Origin: Triparma verrucosa
Taxonomy: Eukaryota > Sar > Bolidophyceae > Parmales > Triparmaceae
Direction: 5' to 3'
DNA: 64,000 bases
NCBI GenBank assembly: GCA_030267905.1
Contig: BRXX01000046.1
Coordinates: 31,773 to 95,772 of the forward strand
In this document: positions 44,572 to 55,403 of the stretch, one piece after another
How positions within the stretch are numbered: the stretch's first letter is position 1
Layout of the letters: the number at the start of each line of letters is the position of its first letter
Notes under the pieces: model-generated
Told to the model about the DNA's origin: nothing
What the model saw: only the letters and a program-made list of their open reading frames with translations
Databases searched by the model: none
Made by a program: the position numbers and the translations under genes

Positions 44572-45246
44572 TTAAAATATCTCCCCCCAATCAACATCCC
44601 TAACCCCTTCAACTTTCAACCTTTTCAATTCTTTCGCAACGTCTTCATCACCTTCTAAATGTATACTAGTACCTTCACTCTTAATCTGTCTTATAATACT
44701 TATCGTCGTAGCCGTTTTATTCGATATTATAACTGTAGCGTGCGGTGTAGAATATGGTTTAGAAGTTATTAATATAGTGCGAGTGTAGAGTTTTAATATT
44801 AGGAGGAAATGGGGGGAGGAGGGAGGAGGGGGGGAGGGGAGGTGGAGGGTTAAAGTTCCGGGGATGGGGGGGGAGAGGGGAGGACCGAGGGTGTAAGATT
44901 TTAGGAGGGGGAGGGAGGAGAGGAGGTGGGAGGGGGGGAGGGGGGAAGGGGTTAGGGTTGTGGATGTGAGGGAGGGGAGGAGGGGAGGGAGGGAGGAGTT
45001 TGTAGGCTTTTTAGGGAGGGTTTTAAGGTTTAGAGTTTGAGGTAAACCTGTTAGGGTTCCTTTGTTTTTATGATTATTTTTATGAGGAACGGTTGTTTTT
45101 AACATTGTATTTGTAGAAGGAGTTGTAGAAGGAGTTGTAGAAGGGGACGTATAGTATATGTATAGATAAGGTAAGATGAGGACTGACGAAAGGAAGATGG
45201 TTATTAGGATAATGAAGGGAATATCATCATCTACGGTACGCTGCAT
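44572..45246 (-). CDS. small membrane-anchored protein, unknown
   Basis: A single-exon frame of 224 aa from ATG at 45246. The N-terminus has one membrane segment (IPFIILITIFLSSVLILPYL), followed by a Ser/Thr/Pro/Leu-rich middle and a folded-looking C-terminus (HATVIISNKTATTISIIRQI, ending VRDVDWGEIF). The region is a purine-rich tract on the plus strand (44805-45000), which accounts for the Pro/Leu/Ser bias and lowers confidence. No family recognised. Confidence 0.5.
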   Translation of the reverse strand: MQRTVDDDIPFIILITIFLSSVLILPYLYIYYTSPSTTPSTTPSTNTMLKTTVPHKNNHKNKGTLTGLPQTLNLKTLPKKPTNSSLPPLLPSLTSTTLTPSPLPPSHLLSSLPLLKSYTLGPPLSPPIPGTLTLHLPSPPPPSSPHFLLILKLYTRTILITSKPYSTPHATVIISNKTATTISIIRQIKSEGTSIHLEGDEDVAKELKRLKVEGVRDVDWGEIF

Positions 45247-45428
45247 AGCACTATTATTATTATACTACAATATAATATCAACGTTTGTGAATAACAATAA
45301 TAATAATAATAATAGAACGCGTAGATTCGTGACTGTGATGAATTATTGACTAGATGATGATCCTGATTATTTTGGTGATTGTCCTGCAAAAGGAAATAGC
45401 CACCTTTTATCATTCATTATTACGCAAT

Positions 45429-46217
45429 ATGTCTAAAAGAACGTCTGATGATCTCTCGAATGCAACTGAGATACTAGATCCGAATAATTTAGATGTCGGA
45501 GGTGACGATATGGAATTATTTGAAGGTTCAGAGTTGGACTCTCCTGCCGACGAAACCCCAGCCACAGGAGGTGATGATTTCATGCATACAGACGACTTCA
45601 GGCCACTGTTCGTTGGTTTCGTTATGGTTGATACTCTATTTGCGATGCGTTGGCTTGATAAAAAGTGGCACAAGGTAGTTGAGAAGAAGCTGATTGAGTT
45701 GGAAGGAAACGAGCCTCATGGCGAGATTATTGTTCATGGAGGGAATGATATAAGTAATGGTGAAGATAGATCTGATGCGAGGCAAGAAGGGATGACGCAG
45801 GTGACGAAGGTCGTTTTCCTTCTGAATATTACGAAGGTCGGAGAATATGCCTTCGAGTTCGCCTCCATGCTTGTCGTAGACATCCCCGAAGGCATTACAA
45901 TCATCGGTGATCGTTCCTTCATGTACTGCTATAGTTTGAAAGACATAAAGTTCCCAAAGTCGTTAATATCCATTGGTTATCAATCCTTCGCTTATTGCTC
46001 CAGTATAGAAGAGGTCGATCTCCTTCACGTAAACGTTCAGGAATTAGAAAGAGAGGCTTTCTATAATTGCGAGAGTTTAAGAGAGCTGAAGGTCCCGGAC
46101 TCGCTTCAAAAGTTTGGTGGCAATGTCTTTGAAGAATGCTCCAAGCTAGTCCCCCCCCACATTGACGTTAAAGACGACCACGCGGTAGTCGCCTACCTCC
46201 GCTCTCTGGAGTATTGA
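45429..46217 (+). CDS. BspA-type leucine-rich repeat protein
   Basis: A single exon of 262 aa. The ATG at 45429 (MSKRTSDDLSN) gives a hydrophilic N-terminus; an in-frame ATG at 45354 would add 25 hydrophobic residues. Residues 20-70 are acidic. A short conserved-looking block (LFVGFVMVDTLFAMRWLDKKW) precedes about four LRR_5 units: FLLNITKVGEYAFEFASM, VDIPEGITIIGDRSFMYCYS, IKFPKSLISIGYQSFAYCSS, and LKVPDSLQKFGGNVFEECSK. Such BspA-like proteins occur in large protist families and mediate protein contacts. The stop codon overlaps an ankyrin-repeat fragment. Confidence 0.8.
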   Translation: MSKRTSDDLSNATEILDPNNLDVGGDDMELFEGSELDSPADETPATGGDDFMHTDDFRPLFVGFVMVDTLFAMRWLDKKWHKVVEKKLIELEGNEPHGEIIVHGGNDISNGEDRSDARQEGMTQVTKVVFLLNITKVGEYAFEFASMLVVDIPEGITIIGDRSFMYCYSLKDIKFPKSLISIGYQSFAYCSSIEEVDLLHVNVQELEREAFYNCESLRELKVPDSLQKFGGNVFEECSKLVPPHIDVKDDHAVVAYLRSLEY

Positions 46218-46566
46218 TATCAACCAGGCCAGGAATGATGGTGTCACACCCCTCATCATGGCATCGTCGAATGGGCAGTTGGCGGTGGTTGAGCTGTTGC
46301 TGAAGCATGAGAAGATCGATATCAATCAGGCAGACAATGATGGTCGCATATCCCTCTTCGTGGCATCTGGGAATGGGCACTTGGCGGTGGTCGAGGTGTT
46401 GCTGAAGCATGAGAAGATCGCTGTCAACCGGGCTGAGAAAAGTGGTTGCACACCCCTCTTTCAGGCATCGCAGAATGGGCACTCGGCGGTTGTTCAGGTG
46501 TTGCTGAAGCATGAGAAGATCGATGTCAACCAGGCGAAGAATACTGATGATACAATAATTCGTTAA
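46216..46566 (+). pseudogene. ankyrin-repeat gene fragment
   Basis: Three and a half ankyrin units read from DINQARNDGVTPLIMAS through NGHLAVVEVLLKHEKI to a TAA at 46566. The 99-bp units are nearly identical in DNA. There is no start codon. In this frame a stop lies shortly upstream, and the fragment begins inside the TGA stop of the LRR gene, one frame shifted. It is best read as a truncated piece of an ankyrin gene joined to the LRR gene by recombination, or the tail of a frameshifted fusion. The only internal ATG (46258) would skip the first half repeat. Confidence 0.65.
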
Positions 46567-46690
46567 ATTAAAGGAAATGAACAAAACAAAAATAAACCTC
46601 TACACTTATTCTTCACAGTAAATATAAATACGTTTGTTTTGAAAAGGAATCAAAACTGATGCGCAGCTACGGGTAAAAAGCTACGGCTTA

Positions 46691-48283
46691 TCAAAATTGT
46701 TCTAAGACGACCTGCCAAGTTCCAAAGATCATTGCTACTGCGCCTCCAAGGATGATAATAACGTCGACGATCTTTCCCATCCACCCTGTCTCCACCAGCT
46801 TCAGGTGCAGGAGAGCCGGGGCGATAAGGCTTATCGCCATAGTGCATACCAGTCCAACCAGGCTACATAGTGCCCCGAATCCGGGGACGGCCGTCGCGAA
46901 GACGTAGCTACCCGCGAGCATGGAGAGGGCGATGGACCTTTCGCTACCTCCTCTACCGAGGCCTGTGAGGACCTCTGAGACTCCGAGGACGAGGGGGTAG
47001 AGGGTCAGGAAGAACTTCGAGAATGTCGTGACGACCATGACGCCGCCGAGAGCCTTTATCCAGTAGGAATCGGGGCGGCCGGCGCCCATTGAGAGAGTCA
47101 CTTGATCCTTGACTTCGGACCCGAAGGAAAGAAGACCAGCTCCACCGACTGCAGCCATTGCGATTAGGACGACGATATAGCTGGAAGCGACGACAGCGGG
47201 GAACGCTCTCTTGTTCTCGAGGCTGGAATAAATACTAGGGAGGATCGCGTGGCCAGAGAAACAGTACGCTGCAAGTCCTAAGGACGTGCTGAAGCTGGAA
47301 ACCGTGGTCTTGGCGGTGATAGGAGGAGGGTCAACATTGTAAAGGATGGGATAGAGGACGACGGAAAAAACGATGAGAAGCGAAGCGGTCGTGCCTATGG
47401 CAGAAAGGCGACTTAGACTCGAGGGACTATCGAAGATGAAAATATTCGGAAGGAGAACGCCAACCACGATGAAATGCCAAGTGGAGAGGTCTATGTCACC
47501 GTGGAGTCCATGAAGGTGGTCAGCCATTGCGGTGATAAAAATAGATAGGCAGGAGAACAACTCGAAATAGAGGAGAACGGAGACGATCAAACTCATGGCA
47601 ATTCCGTAGGCTTTGAAAGTCAGTGCGGTGAAGGACGGACTTCCAGGGTGAGCTGAAAGAACCTGACCCATCAGAATACTCGTGGCGGCGGTCGCTAAAG
47701 AAAATGGAATGATGATGAAGAGCACCGCAATCTGCCAGCTGCCGACGACCACAAGGCTGTAAGGGATGGTGAGGATTCCGACGCCTAACAAAATATTTAT
47801 CAGACTAAATGTGGACTGAGTGACTGTCAGAGTACCTGCTGGTGGAGTGGCACTTTGCGATTTCGGAGAAGCTCGCCACTGCGGACTATGGCTTTCTTGT
47901 TGTATAGCTCCGTAGTTCTTCTTGAGAGTCTTGAGGTCGAGGGAGGACTTCGGAGAGATCCTCCCTGACCTGAGAGGATCATTGTCCCGGAGAACCTGAC
48001 GACTGGTAAGAGACGGAGGATCCGGAGTCGTGAAGCCTCGATTGAGGCTTCTCAGCCCTGAATTTGATGATGCTGCCTTCACAAGCGGGATGAAATGTAT
48101 TGTGGTGGCCGCTCGGGCTTGTTGGTAAGTCGCAGGAAATGTTTCCAAGAAGTCCGCGATAGATTTATTGTTACGATGTATTGTCGAGGATGGGACCGAC
48201 TGGCTCAGGAGCATTCCTTGTTCGTCGTCGTCGCCGCGTTCTTCATCCTGCTGGATTGGGATGCCTCCTCGTTCCTCCCACAT
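46691..48283 (-). CDS. AAAP family amino-acid transporter (SLC32/AVT-like)
   Basis: A single exon of 530 aa. The 155-residue N-terminus is hydrophilic and probably cytosolic. It is followed by about eleven membrane segments starting STFSLINILLGVGILTIPYS, the typical first helix of AAAP carriers (N-LLG-GIL-PY). Other landmarks are LGLAAYCFSGHAILPSIYSS and FSKFFLTLYPLVLG. Vacuolar AVT and vesicular SLC32 carriers share a long N-terminus. These carriers move neutral amino acids or GABA/glycine with protons; the substrate is not readable. It is divergent from the metallophosphoesterase gene. Confidence 0.88.
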   Translation of the reverse strand: MWEERGGIPIQQDEERGDDDEQGMLLSQSVPSSTIHRNNKSIADFLETFPATYQQARAATTIHFIPLVKAASSNSGLRSLNRGFTTPDPPSLTSRQVLRDNDPLRSGRISPKSSLDLKTLKKNYGAIQQESHSPQWRASPKSQSATPPAGTLTVTQSTFSLINILLGVGILTIPYSLVVVGSWQIAVLFIIIPFSLATAATSILMGQVLSAHPGSPSFTALTFKAYGIAMSLIVSVLLYFELFSCLSIFITAMADHLHGLHGDIDLSTWHFIVVGVLLPNIFIFDSPSSLSRLSAIGTTASLLIVFSVVLYPILYNVDPPPITAKTTVSSFSTSLGLAAYCFSGHAILPSIYSSLENKRAFPAVVASSYIVVLIAMAAVGGAGLLSFGSEVKDQVTLSMGAGRPDSYWIKALGGVMVVTTFSKFFLTLYPLVLGVSEVLTGLGRGGSERSIALSMLAGSYVFATAVPGFGALCSLVGLVCTMAISLIAPALLHLKLVETGWMGKIVDVIIILGGAVAMIFGTWQVVLEQF

Positions 48284-48797
48284 AAAATGTGGTTGTGGAA
48301 GTTGGTTTAAAGATATAAATCCAGGGGTGACGCCAGGTCAAGCAAAATAAGCTCCCCGTTTTAGACCCTGAACAACCCCCCCACTCTCCAGGCACTCTCG
48401 AGACTGCTTCTTCTTTGTTTTTGTTCAAAAGGTTTTTTCACTCTTGGATTTCCAGTCGTATGAAAAGGACCCAATATTTTCCATTCACGTAATTCAAAGT
48501 TCACGTTTCTGTACCCGCTACTACACCCATCTACTCCTCCGTGCTCACCCACCTAACCACCATTACTACGTCAGTAAAAGAACGTAGTAATAATATCCTC
48601 CTTCGTTTCCCAAAAAAGTGAGAGTGTCTTTCATTCGCTTTAAAACCGCTTTAAACGTCGTAGATCGATACTACAAACGGCACTATACTTGGAATACACT
48701 ATACGTCAAGAAAAATCTCAAAGCTAAGCTTCTATATACGGACGACATTCATCTTTTAGACACCGATAACTGAAACCCCTCACTGAAACCCTCAACT
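48284..48797. other. divergent intergenic region
   Basis: This separates the AAAP transporter (minus) and the metallophosphoesterase (plus). Mixed composition with short open frames only. No RNA gene or clear element was seen. Confidence 0.5.
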
Positions 48798-50781
48798 ATG
48801 CTCAGAAGAACCCTCCCCCTCCACTCCCCCCGCCTAATCCGCCTCGTCTCCATAAACGATGTCTACACCTTAACCAACCTCCCCCGCCTCCACACCTTCC
48901 TCTCCACCCTCTCCCCTCCACCCTCCGCCGTTGTCCTCTCCGGCGACTTCATCTCCCCCAGCACCCTCAGCTCCATAGACGCCGGCGTAGGAATGATCTC
49001 GACCCTCAGAGCGACGGGCGTGACGCACCTGAGCTTCGGCAACCACGAGGCGGATTTTAAGCTCGGAGTTTTGAAGGAGAGGGTTAGGAGCTTCAGGAAG
49101 AGCGGGGAGGTTTTGAATAGTAATATGAGGGAGGGAGGGAAGGAGGGAGGAGGTGAGAAAAAACAAAAACGAATAAGGCTTCCCGCTTTCCGCTTCTAAC
49201 CGTCTCTCCTCTAGGATGGCTCCTCTCGTTGACCTCCCCAACCTCAATAATAACCTCCCAGAACCTCAAAGTCTCCCTCCACGGCTACATCTCCGACGAG
49301 CCTAACATGTTCCCCTCCAACACCTTCAAAGGTCAAAAAATCTCCCCCGTCTTCTCAACTTACAAGGACATCGTAAAAAACCAACCAGAAGTCGATTTAC
49401 ATGTCCCGATGACTCATCAGAGTATAGGTAACGATATAGCGTTCGCTCGTAAAATCGCTGATATGGATCATAGCACAGTCATCATAGGAGGACATGAGCA
49501 CGAAAAATTCGACGATTTAGTTCAGCATAATGGGAGGAAGGTTAGGATTGTTAAGACGGGGGAGAACGCGGAGAGGGCGGCGGTTATTGACTTGGTTTTT
49601 GGGGAGGTTGTTAATGAACTTTTGGAGGTTAGGGTTGAGTTCGAGGAGGTGAGATTGAGATTCGGAAGGGCGTGGCTTTAACTTGCTCATTCTAAATCGT
49701 CGTTTATTGTTGTTGCTTCTATTCCCCTTTCGTTCTCTAAGATGTCAAATTATTCCCCCTGTCCCGTGGTCTCTAAAATCGCTTCAAAGCACCTCTCCGT
49801 GATAAAGTCAATGGAGGAAACTTCAATAATAACCACCGCACTCCTGCCTACGATATTCTCAGAACGTCAGATGTCTTCCGAGAGGACGAGATTCAGGCAG
49901 ACTTCCGTAGGAGCTTTCATATGCCAATCCGTTAAGGTGAGAAATGAAATTAAATAAGAACGTCGTCCTTGTTCTTAATTCCGTTCTTATCCTCGATATT
50001 CGTTTTTTCCCCCTCAGTTGGAATTAGAAGTCGACTGCTGTATAATAAACGGAGCGACAATAAAAGGCAACGCATCATACCCCTCAGGTAAAATGAGCTA
50101 CGCCGAATTAAAGAAAGAACTACCTTTCCCCACGAAGATGGTAGTAGTCGAGATGACTCGGAAAGTTTTGGACGACGCAGTGAAATGGTCCCGGGAGAAT
50201 GTTGAGGAAGGAGGGATGGATGAAACGAAACCTGATATGGAAGTTGCGAGGAGAGGGTATCTACAGACTGACTATGATTATGAGGTTGGAGGAGAGGGGG
50301 ATGATGACGAGGTGAGAGCCTACTCGCAACCACTATTGAATCCCGTGACGCGGACCCGGCAATTCTAACTTTATTTTCTTTTCAGATACTGTTGGTCGCG
50401 CTGCCTAGAAATTTGATGGGTGGATTTTGTAAGATTAAGCCTTTGATGGATTTCGGTGAGGAGTTGAAGTCGAAGAGAATATATCCGAACAACGACAGCA
50501 TCATCAAGGCCATCGACATCGTGGTTAGATTTTGCTGCAAGGAGAGATGGGTGAACCTCTCCGAAACGGCTACGTTCGACGACCTAGATTTGAACCACGA
50601 CGGAGTCCTTGACGCATCCGAGATAAAAAACGCTATGACGACGTTCTTGGGTGAGGAGCCGCCTGATTTCTTCGTAGAGGCCATGATAGAGAGTATTGAT
50701 GAGGACCATAATGGGACGATTGAGATTGAAGAGTTTAAGCAACTCATGGCAAGCGTTAAGAGGAGGAAAAAGGGGACGTAG
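48798..50781 (+). CDS. 5'-nucleotidase-type metallophosphoesterase with two EF hands
   Basis: Five exons (48798-49152, 49215-49648, 49742-49936, 50018-50311, 50386-50781) give 557 aa. Metallophosphoesterase motifs are in order: LVSINDVYTL, VLSGDFISPS, FGNHEAD, VPMTHQS and GGHEHEKF. The usual D-x-H of the first motif is D-x-Y, as in many protist members. The middle matches the 5'-nucleotidase C-terminal domain (LEVDCCIINGATIKG...YAELKKELPFP). Two canonical EF hands follow: DLNHDGVLDASE and DEDHNGTIEIEE. The family hydrolyses nucleotides or related phosphoesters; the EF hands suggest calcium control. There is no signal peptide, so it is likely intracellular. Confidence 0.85.
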
Positions 50782-50923
50782 ATTATTTTAGATTGAAAGA
50801 GTACAAGATAAAGTTGCATCGATAACGAAAATTTAATAACCGAACAATAAACGTGGACGTGCTTTTTTTTCTTTTTTTCCAAAACACTCTCCCGTTTCAC
50901 TCTAATACTTCCCCCTCTCCTTC

Positions 50924-53299
50924 TTACATCATTGCGTAATTAGGCCCACCCGCCCCTTCAGGCACAGTCCACTTAATATACTCATGCGGCATTTTAATAC
51001 TACAGCACTTACAATGCACGCAGTTCTGCGCGTTGATGACGAGTTTCTTATCTCCGGAAGCGGAGTCTTCGTGGTACTCGTAGACGCCTGCGGGGCAGAA
51101 ACGTTGTTCGGGTCCGGCGTAGGTTTTTAGGGATTCGTTAGAATCGACTACGGATTTTAAGGAGTCTTTTATGCGGAGGTGGGCGGGTTGATCGTCGTTG
51201 TGGGCGGTGCCTGAACGAGCTAGGTTGGTGAGGAGGTCGAAGCTGAAGACGCCGTCGGGCTTCGGGTACACGATTTCCGAGTATTGGTCGGCGGGCTTGG
51301 TCTTGGCGCTGTCGGGGGTGGGGTTCTCGAGAGTCCAGGGCTCCTTTCCCTTGAGGATGTGGGCGGCGAGTCCGGAGTAGGCAAGGCCGGGGAGGAAGCC
51401 CCAGTGGAACGCAGCGTGGCAGTTGCGGACCTCCTTGAGCTCGTCATAGACCCAAGACTCCTCCATGGCTGTCTGGTACTCGACAACTTCCTGGGGCTTC
51501 TCGTCCTCGCTGCAATACGAGTTAGAATAAAGAGGCGGTGAAAGTCGCCGAATGAATCTTGTCGCTTAACTCCTCCTAGTCTTTCATCGTTCTCACCTGA
51601 TCTCATAACTCTCACAGCATATGAACTCCTCCTTCTCCACCAACTTCGGGTACAGCGCCTCCGCCGCCACCATCCCACTCTTGATCGCCGTGTGGCTGCC
51701 CTTGATCTTAACTGAGTTAAGGAAACCCGCGCTGCAACCTATTAGAGCACCTCCCGGGAAGGTTAGTTTAGGAATCGCGTGGAAACCTCCTTCGTTGAGG
51801 ACTCTAGCGCCGTAACTGACGCACTCTCCTCCTTCCAAATGCTTGGATATTTCAGGGTGATGCTTCCACCTCTGGAACTCTCTGTAAGGGTTGATGTACG
51901 GGTTCTCGTAATCGAGCCCTATGACGAAACCTATGAGGATTGTGTTGGGGGCCATGTGGTAAAGGAAGGAACCGCCGAACGTCTGGTCGAGGGGGCCGTG
52001 CTGGAGGGGCCAGCCGAGGGTGTGCTGGACGAAACCGGGGTTGCAGTTTTCCTCGGGAATCTCCCACACTTCCTTGACGCCGATTCCGTACGTCTGGGGT
52101 TGGACGCCGTCTCGGAGGTTGAACTTTTCCATTACTTCCTCGGAGCAGCTGCGAGGACGAAGGAAGAAACGTCGGGGGAGTTAGTGAGGTGACGTTCAGC
52201 CTCCTGCTCATAAAGCTATCGGCCCTGTTCACCGCCCCCCCCTCACTGCCTCTCCTCCCTCCTCACCTTCCCCTCGCACCCTCAGCGAAAAGCGTCTGCC
52301 TAGCCCTGAGTTCCATTCCCCTCTCGAAAGTGGCCTTCGGATCCCCGTCCTTCCCGATTCCTACGTCCCTCGTCGCGATACCCTTGACGGCCCCTTCTTC
52401 GTCGTATAGGACTTCAGAAGCGGCGAAACCTGCGAATACTTCTATCTCGAGTTCTTCCGCTTTCGTACCCATCCAACGTACGAGCTGGTTGAGTGAGATT
52501 ATGTAGTTACCGTCGTTGTGGAGCTGAGAGGGGAGGAGGAAGTTCGGAATTTCGACGGAACCAGTCTCGGTTAGGGCGAGGAATTTGTCCTCTTTTACTG
52601 AGGTGTCGACGGGGGGACGATCGTCCATTGACCTCCTGGGGGCGGGGGGGGTGGGTGTTTGGGTGTGGGTTGTTTATTAGTGGATGTTGGAATTGTGGTT
52701 GAAGAGTTTATTTAATTTGCGTCTAATGTTGCGCCTAATGTTGCGTCGTTCACTTTCACTCCCTGGGAACCCATTCACTCACCAGTCGGGGAAGAGCTCA
52801 TCAAGTGCCCTCGGCTCGAAGACGTTGCCGCTCAGGATGTGGCTACCGACCTCGGCCCCCTTCTCTCTGTTGAAGTGCGGACGAGTTGTAGGAAGTGGTA
52901 TTGAAGTTTATTTGAAGCGTTAGAGGTACGGTTTGTGCTGATATTGTTGGTAGTGAACAGGCCAAAAGGTTGTCCCTTATATCCGACACAGCTCTTTGCT
53001 TATATTTATATGACTTACAGTACGCAAATACTAATATCCTTCTCATTCTCAATAGCCAACTGCTTTAATCTTATAGCAGCCGCTAATCCTGCAGGTCCAG
53101 CTCCTACGATTAAGACGTCATAGGGCATTGCTTCCCTTTCACTCGAGAGGAGATCATCTGCGTCTGAACTTAGAGGCCTTGTTTGAGCTTTTATGGACGG
53201 AATTGAAGCCAAACAATTGTGCACAGGAGTACGCCTAGTAATACTAGAAGTTTGGAGGCGGGAGGCTACCCTTCCGCACGTTGATAAGCGCGATAACAT
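50924..53299 (-). CDS. ETFDH: electron-transfer flavoprotein:ubiquinone oxidoreductase
   Basis: Five exons (53299-53019, 52866-52783, 52635-52267, 52148-51597, 51509-50924) give 623 aa; human is 617. The N-terminus (MLSRLSTCGRVASRLQTSSI) is a mitochondrial presequence. The FAD dinucleotide motif is VLIVGAGPAGLAAAIRL. The middle has WRSMDDRPP...VWEIPEENCNPGF, GGSFLYHM and FPGGALIGCSAGFLNSVKIK. The 4Fe-4S ligands are complete: FCPAGVYE and NCVHCKCC, with one extra Cys where human has Thr. It passes electrons from ETF to ubiquinone at the inner mitochondrial membrane during fatty-acid and amino-acid oxidation. The start is the ATG at 53299. The last intron is introner-like. Confidence 0.96.
51510..51596 (-). 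repeat. introner-like intron (ETFDH intron 4)
   Basis: GTGAGAACG start, GGAGGAGTTAAGCGACAAG left module, end TATTCTAACTCGTATTGCAG. Confidence 0.75.
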
Positions 53300-53839
53300 G
53301 TCTTTAAAGGTCTTTAAAGGGTTGCACTTTAAGTGATGCCCGCTTTTGCCCTTCAGCCCCCTTTGGCCCTTTTTGCTCCTCAAAGCCAAATCACATAAAT
53401 AATACTTTTGGTACCCTTTGATATATTATTCGAACCACTGAGGTACGATCACATCTCCACGCGACCCCTGTGATACGTTCATTAAATCATAATAAGTCCT
53501 AAAAGCGGTGTGTCGCGGCTTGTCGCAGTTGTGTCCATCTAATTTGTGTGCTTATCGTCTTCGGTGAGCGTTCCCTCATCCACTATTTGTTACACATTTT
53601 AGTGACATTTCATGCACATTTTATGCATATTTCAACACCGATAGGCACAGCGATAGTACACAACTCAATAAATACGCGACTAAAGCGTCTAACATTTACC
53701 GTTATTCACCGTTATTCACCCGTTTACTGTACAGAAACATACCACAGAGTCTAAGACCGCATCCAAAGTAAGACCCTGCACGTAGAGTGAGAGTGACAGT
53801 TAGAGTAAAAGCGAAAGCGAGAGTGGGAGTAAGAGTGAG
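53300..53839. other. divergent intergenic region
   Basis: This separates ETFDH (minus) and RPB11 (plus). It contains a short ACCGTTATTC duplication near 53700 and a purine-rich leader before RPB11. No gene recognised. Confidence 0.5.
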
Positions 53840-54470
53840 ATGAATGCCCCTGAGAGGACTGCGGCGTTCACGCTCGACGAGGACAATGACGAGGTGAGTT
53901 ACAGTTCGTAGATGTTGTCATAGTTGCCATAGTCGTGTGTTGTGTTCGTAGACTGCTACGACACACACAACACACGCACACACTTCGCAATTTAACCCTA
54001 ACCCCCCCCCCCCCCCCTCTTCCCCACCCCACTCTAAACCTTACAGCGCAAGATAACATACCTCCCCTCCCCTCAAATTCCCAACGCGGGCACCTTCACC
54101 TTCAACAAAGAAGACCACACCATGGGCAACCTCATCCGCCACCAGCTGCTGAGGAACCCCAACGTGCACTTCGTGGGGTACATGCACCCTCACCCGTTGA
54201 TCCATAGGATTGATATGAAGATTCAGACTAGAGGTGAGAGACGCGTACTGTTACTATCTACGAGTACTGTTGCTGCTGCTCTGCTGCTACTACTACATCG
54301 TCTAATCGCACCCCAACACCCCAACAGACGGAACCACAAACCCCGGCGACGTCCTCCTCGAAGCCATCGACGACCTGACCACCGAATGCGGTCAGCTCCA
54401 GGAAAAGTTCGACGACGCAATGAGCAAGTTCGAAGAGGAAGAACACGGCAACACCGGCAGGAACATGTAA
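53840..54470 (+). CDS. POLR2J: RNA polymerase II subunit RPB11
   Basis: Three exons (53840-53893, 54047-54233, 54328-54470) give 127 aa; human is 117. It starts MNAPER, as animal RPB11 starts MNAP. The core FTFNKEDHTMGNLIRHQLL and VGYMHPHPLIHRIDMKIQT is the RPB11/AC19 alpha-like signature, followed by the C-terminal helix. It pairs with RPB3 in the Pol II assembly platform. The IDMKIQT segment and length favour RPB11 over RPC19. Introns here are pyrimidine-rich and lack introner modules. Confidence 0.95.
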
Positions 54471-54587
54471 CCGCGTTAATGTGCAAACTAAATAAAAGAT
54501 GTTTTCAATGAACAAAGTACAACCTTTCCCCCCCTCAACACTTAAAATACTTGAATCGTTAAATAACAATCCAAACTACACCTACCA

Positions 54588-55403
54588 CTACCACACCCAA
54601 ACCATCAGCCCTAAAGTAATCGCCCCCCAAAAGGCTCTCCCAACGGCCAGCCTCTCCCCCCCTCCCGTGATGTACGCTTCCCCCCCCGCCCCAGGCTTAT
54701 AAGCATTATAACAAGTGTTAGTCCCGGTGCCATCAACCACCCCATCCCCGTCAACATCATAATTATCATCACACGCGCAGCACGCAGAGAATTTGTCCTC
54801 GTCAGTGTCACCGTTGTCGATGTACTCGGCGAATCTTACGCCGAGGGTTTCGGTGCAGAAGGTTGAGCAGGAGGCGGTGCCGTTTGCCATGGCGGAGGCG
54901 ATGGAGGGACCGTTTGAGAGGGGTTTACCGTAGTATACGCATGTACCGAGGTTGCTTTCCAAGTCTGTAGTGGACTGATCGGAGGAACAGGATAGATCGC
55001 AACTTGATAGTGACGGTTCGCCGACCATATGATCGCCAATGTTAGCGCAGCATCCTGTGTACCTGTGAATTGATTCAGGTATGGGGACACCGTCTTGCTG
55101 GTTTCTGGTGCATGTGACGTCGTTGACTTCAGTCGCTGATTGAAATACACCTTGGCATTGCAAGCTTGAACCGGCTGAGTGTGTGGCGCATTTACCGCAG
55201 GTTACTTGGCAACCTGTTACGCCGGATTGACCACTGGTGGTCATGACAAACTCGGATGATGAGCATATGCCGTCGGTGATCCTGACTTGACTGAGGGATC
55301 TCTGGAGTTCCCCCGCGAAGGCGTCAGGAGAAAGATTGGCACGGAGGTGTCCGGCGGCGGGAGAGATTGCAGACAGGGCAAGGATGAGGCCGAAAAATTT
55401 CAT
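54588..55403 (-). CDS. secreted Cys-rich protein, probably GPI-anchored
   Basis: A single exon of 271 aa from ATG at 55403, with a signal peptide (MKFFGLILALSAISPAAG). The open frame runs further upstream, but the signal peptide marks the start. The body has more than twenty cysteines in patterns such as CQVTCGKC, TGCCANIGD and CSTFCTETLG. A DVDGDGVVDG loop resembles a single calcium-binding site, and CSACCACDD-like clusters precede it. The extreme C-terminus is hydrophobic (GRAFWGAITLGLMVWVW), as expected for GPI attachment. Surface or wall function is inferred. No named family recognised. Confidence 0.75.
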   Translation of the reverse strand: MKFFGLILALSAISPAAGHLRANLSPDAFAGELQRSLSQVRITDGICSSSEFVMTTSGQSGVTGCQVTCGKCATHSAGSSLQCQGVFQSATEVNDVTCTRNQQDGVPIPESIHRYTGCCANIGDHMVGEPSLSSCDLSCSSDQSTTDLESNLGTCVYYGKPLSNGPSIASAMANGTASCSTFCTETLGVRFAEYIDNGDTDEDKFSACCACDDNYDVDGDGVVDGTGTNTCYNAYKPGAGGEAYITGGGERLAVGRAFWGAITLGLMVWVW

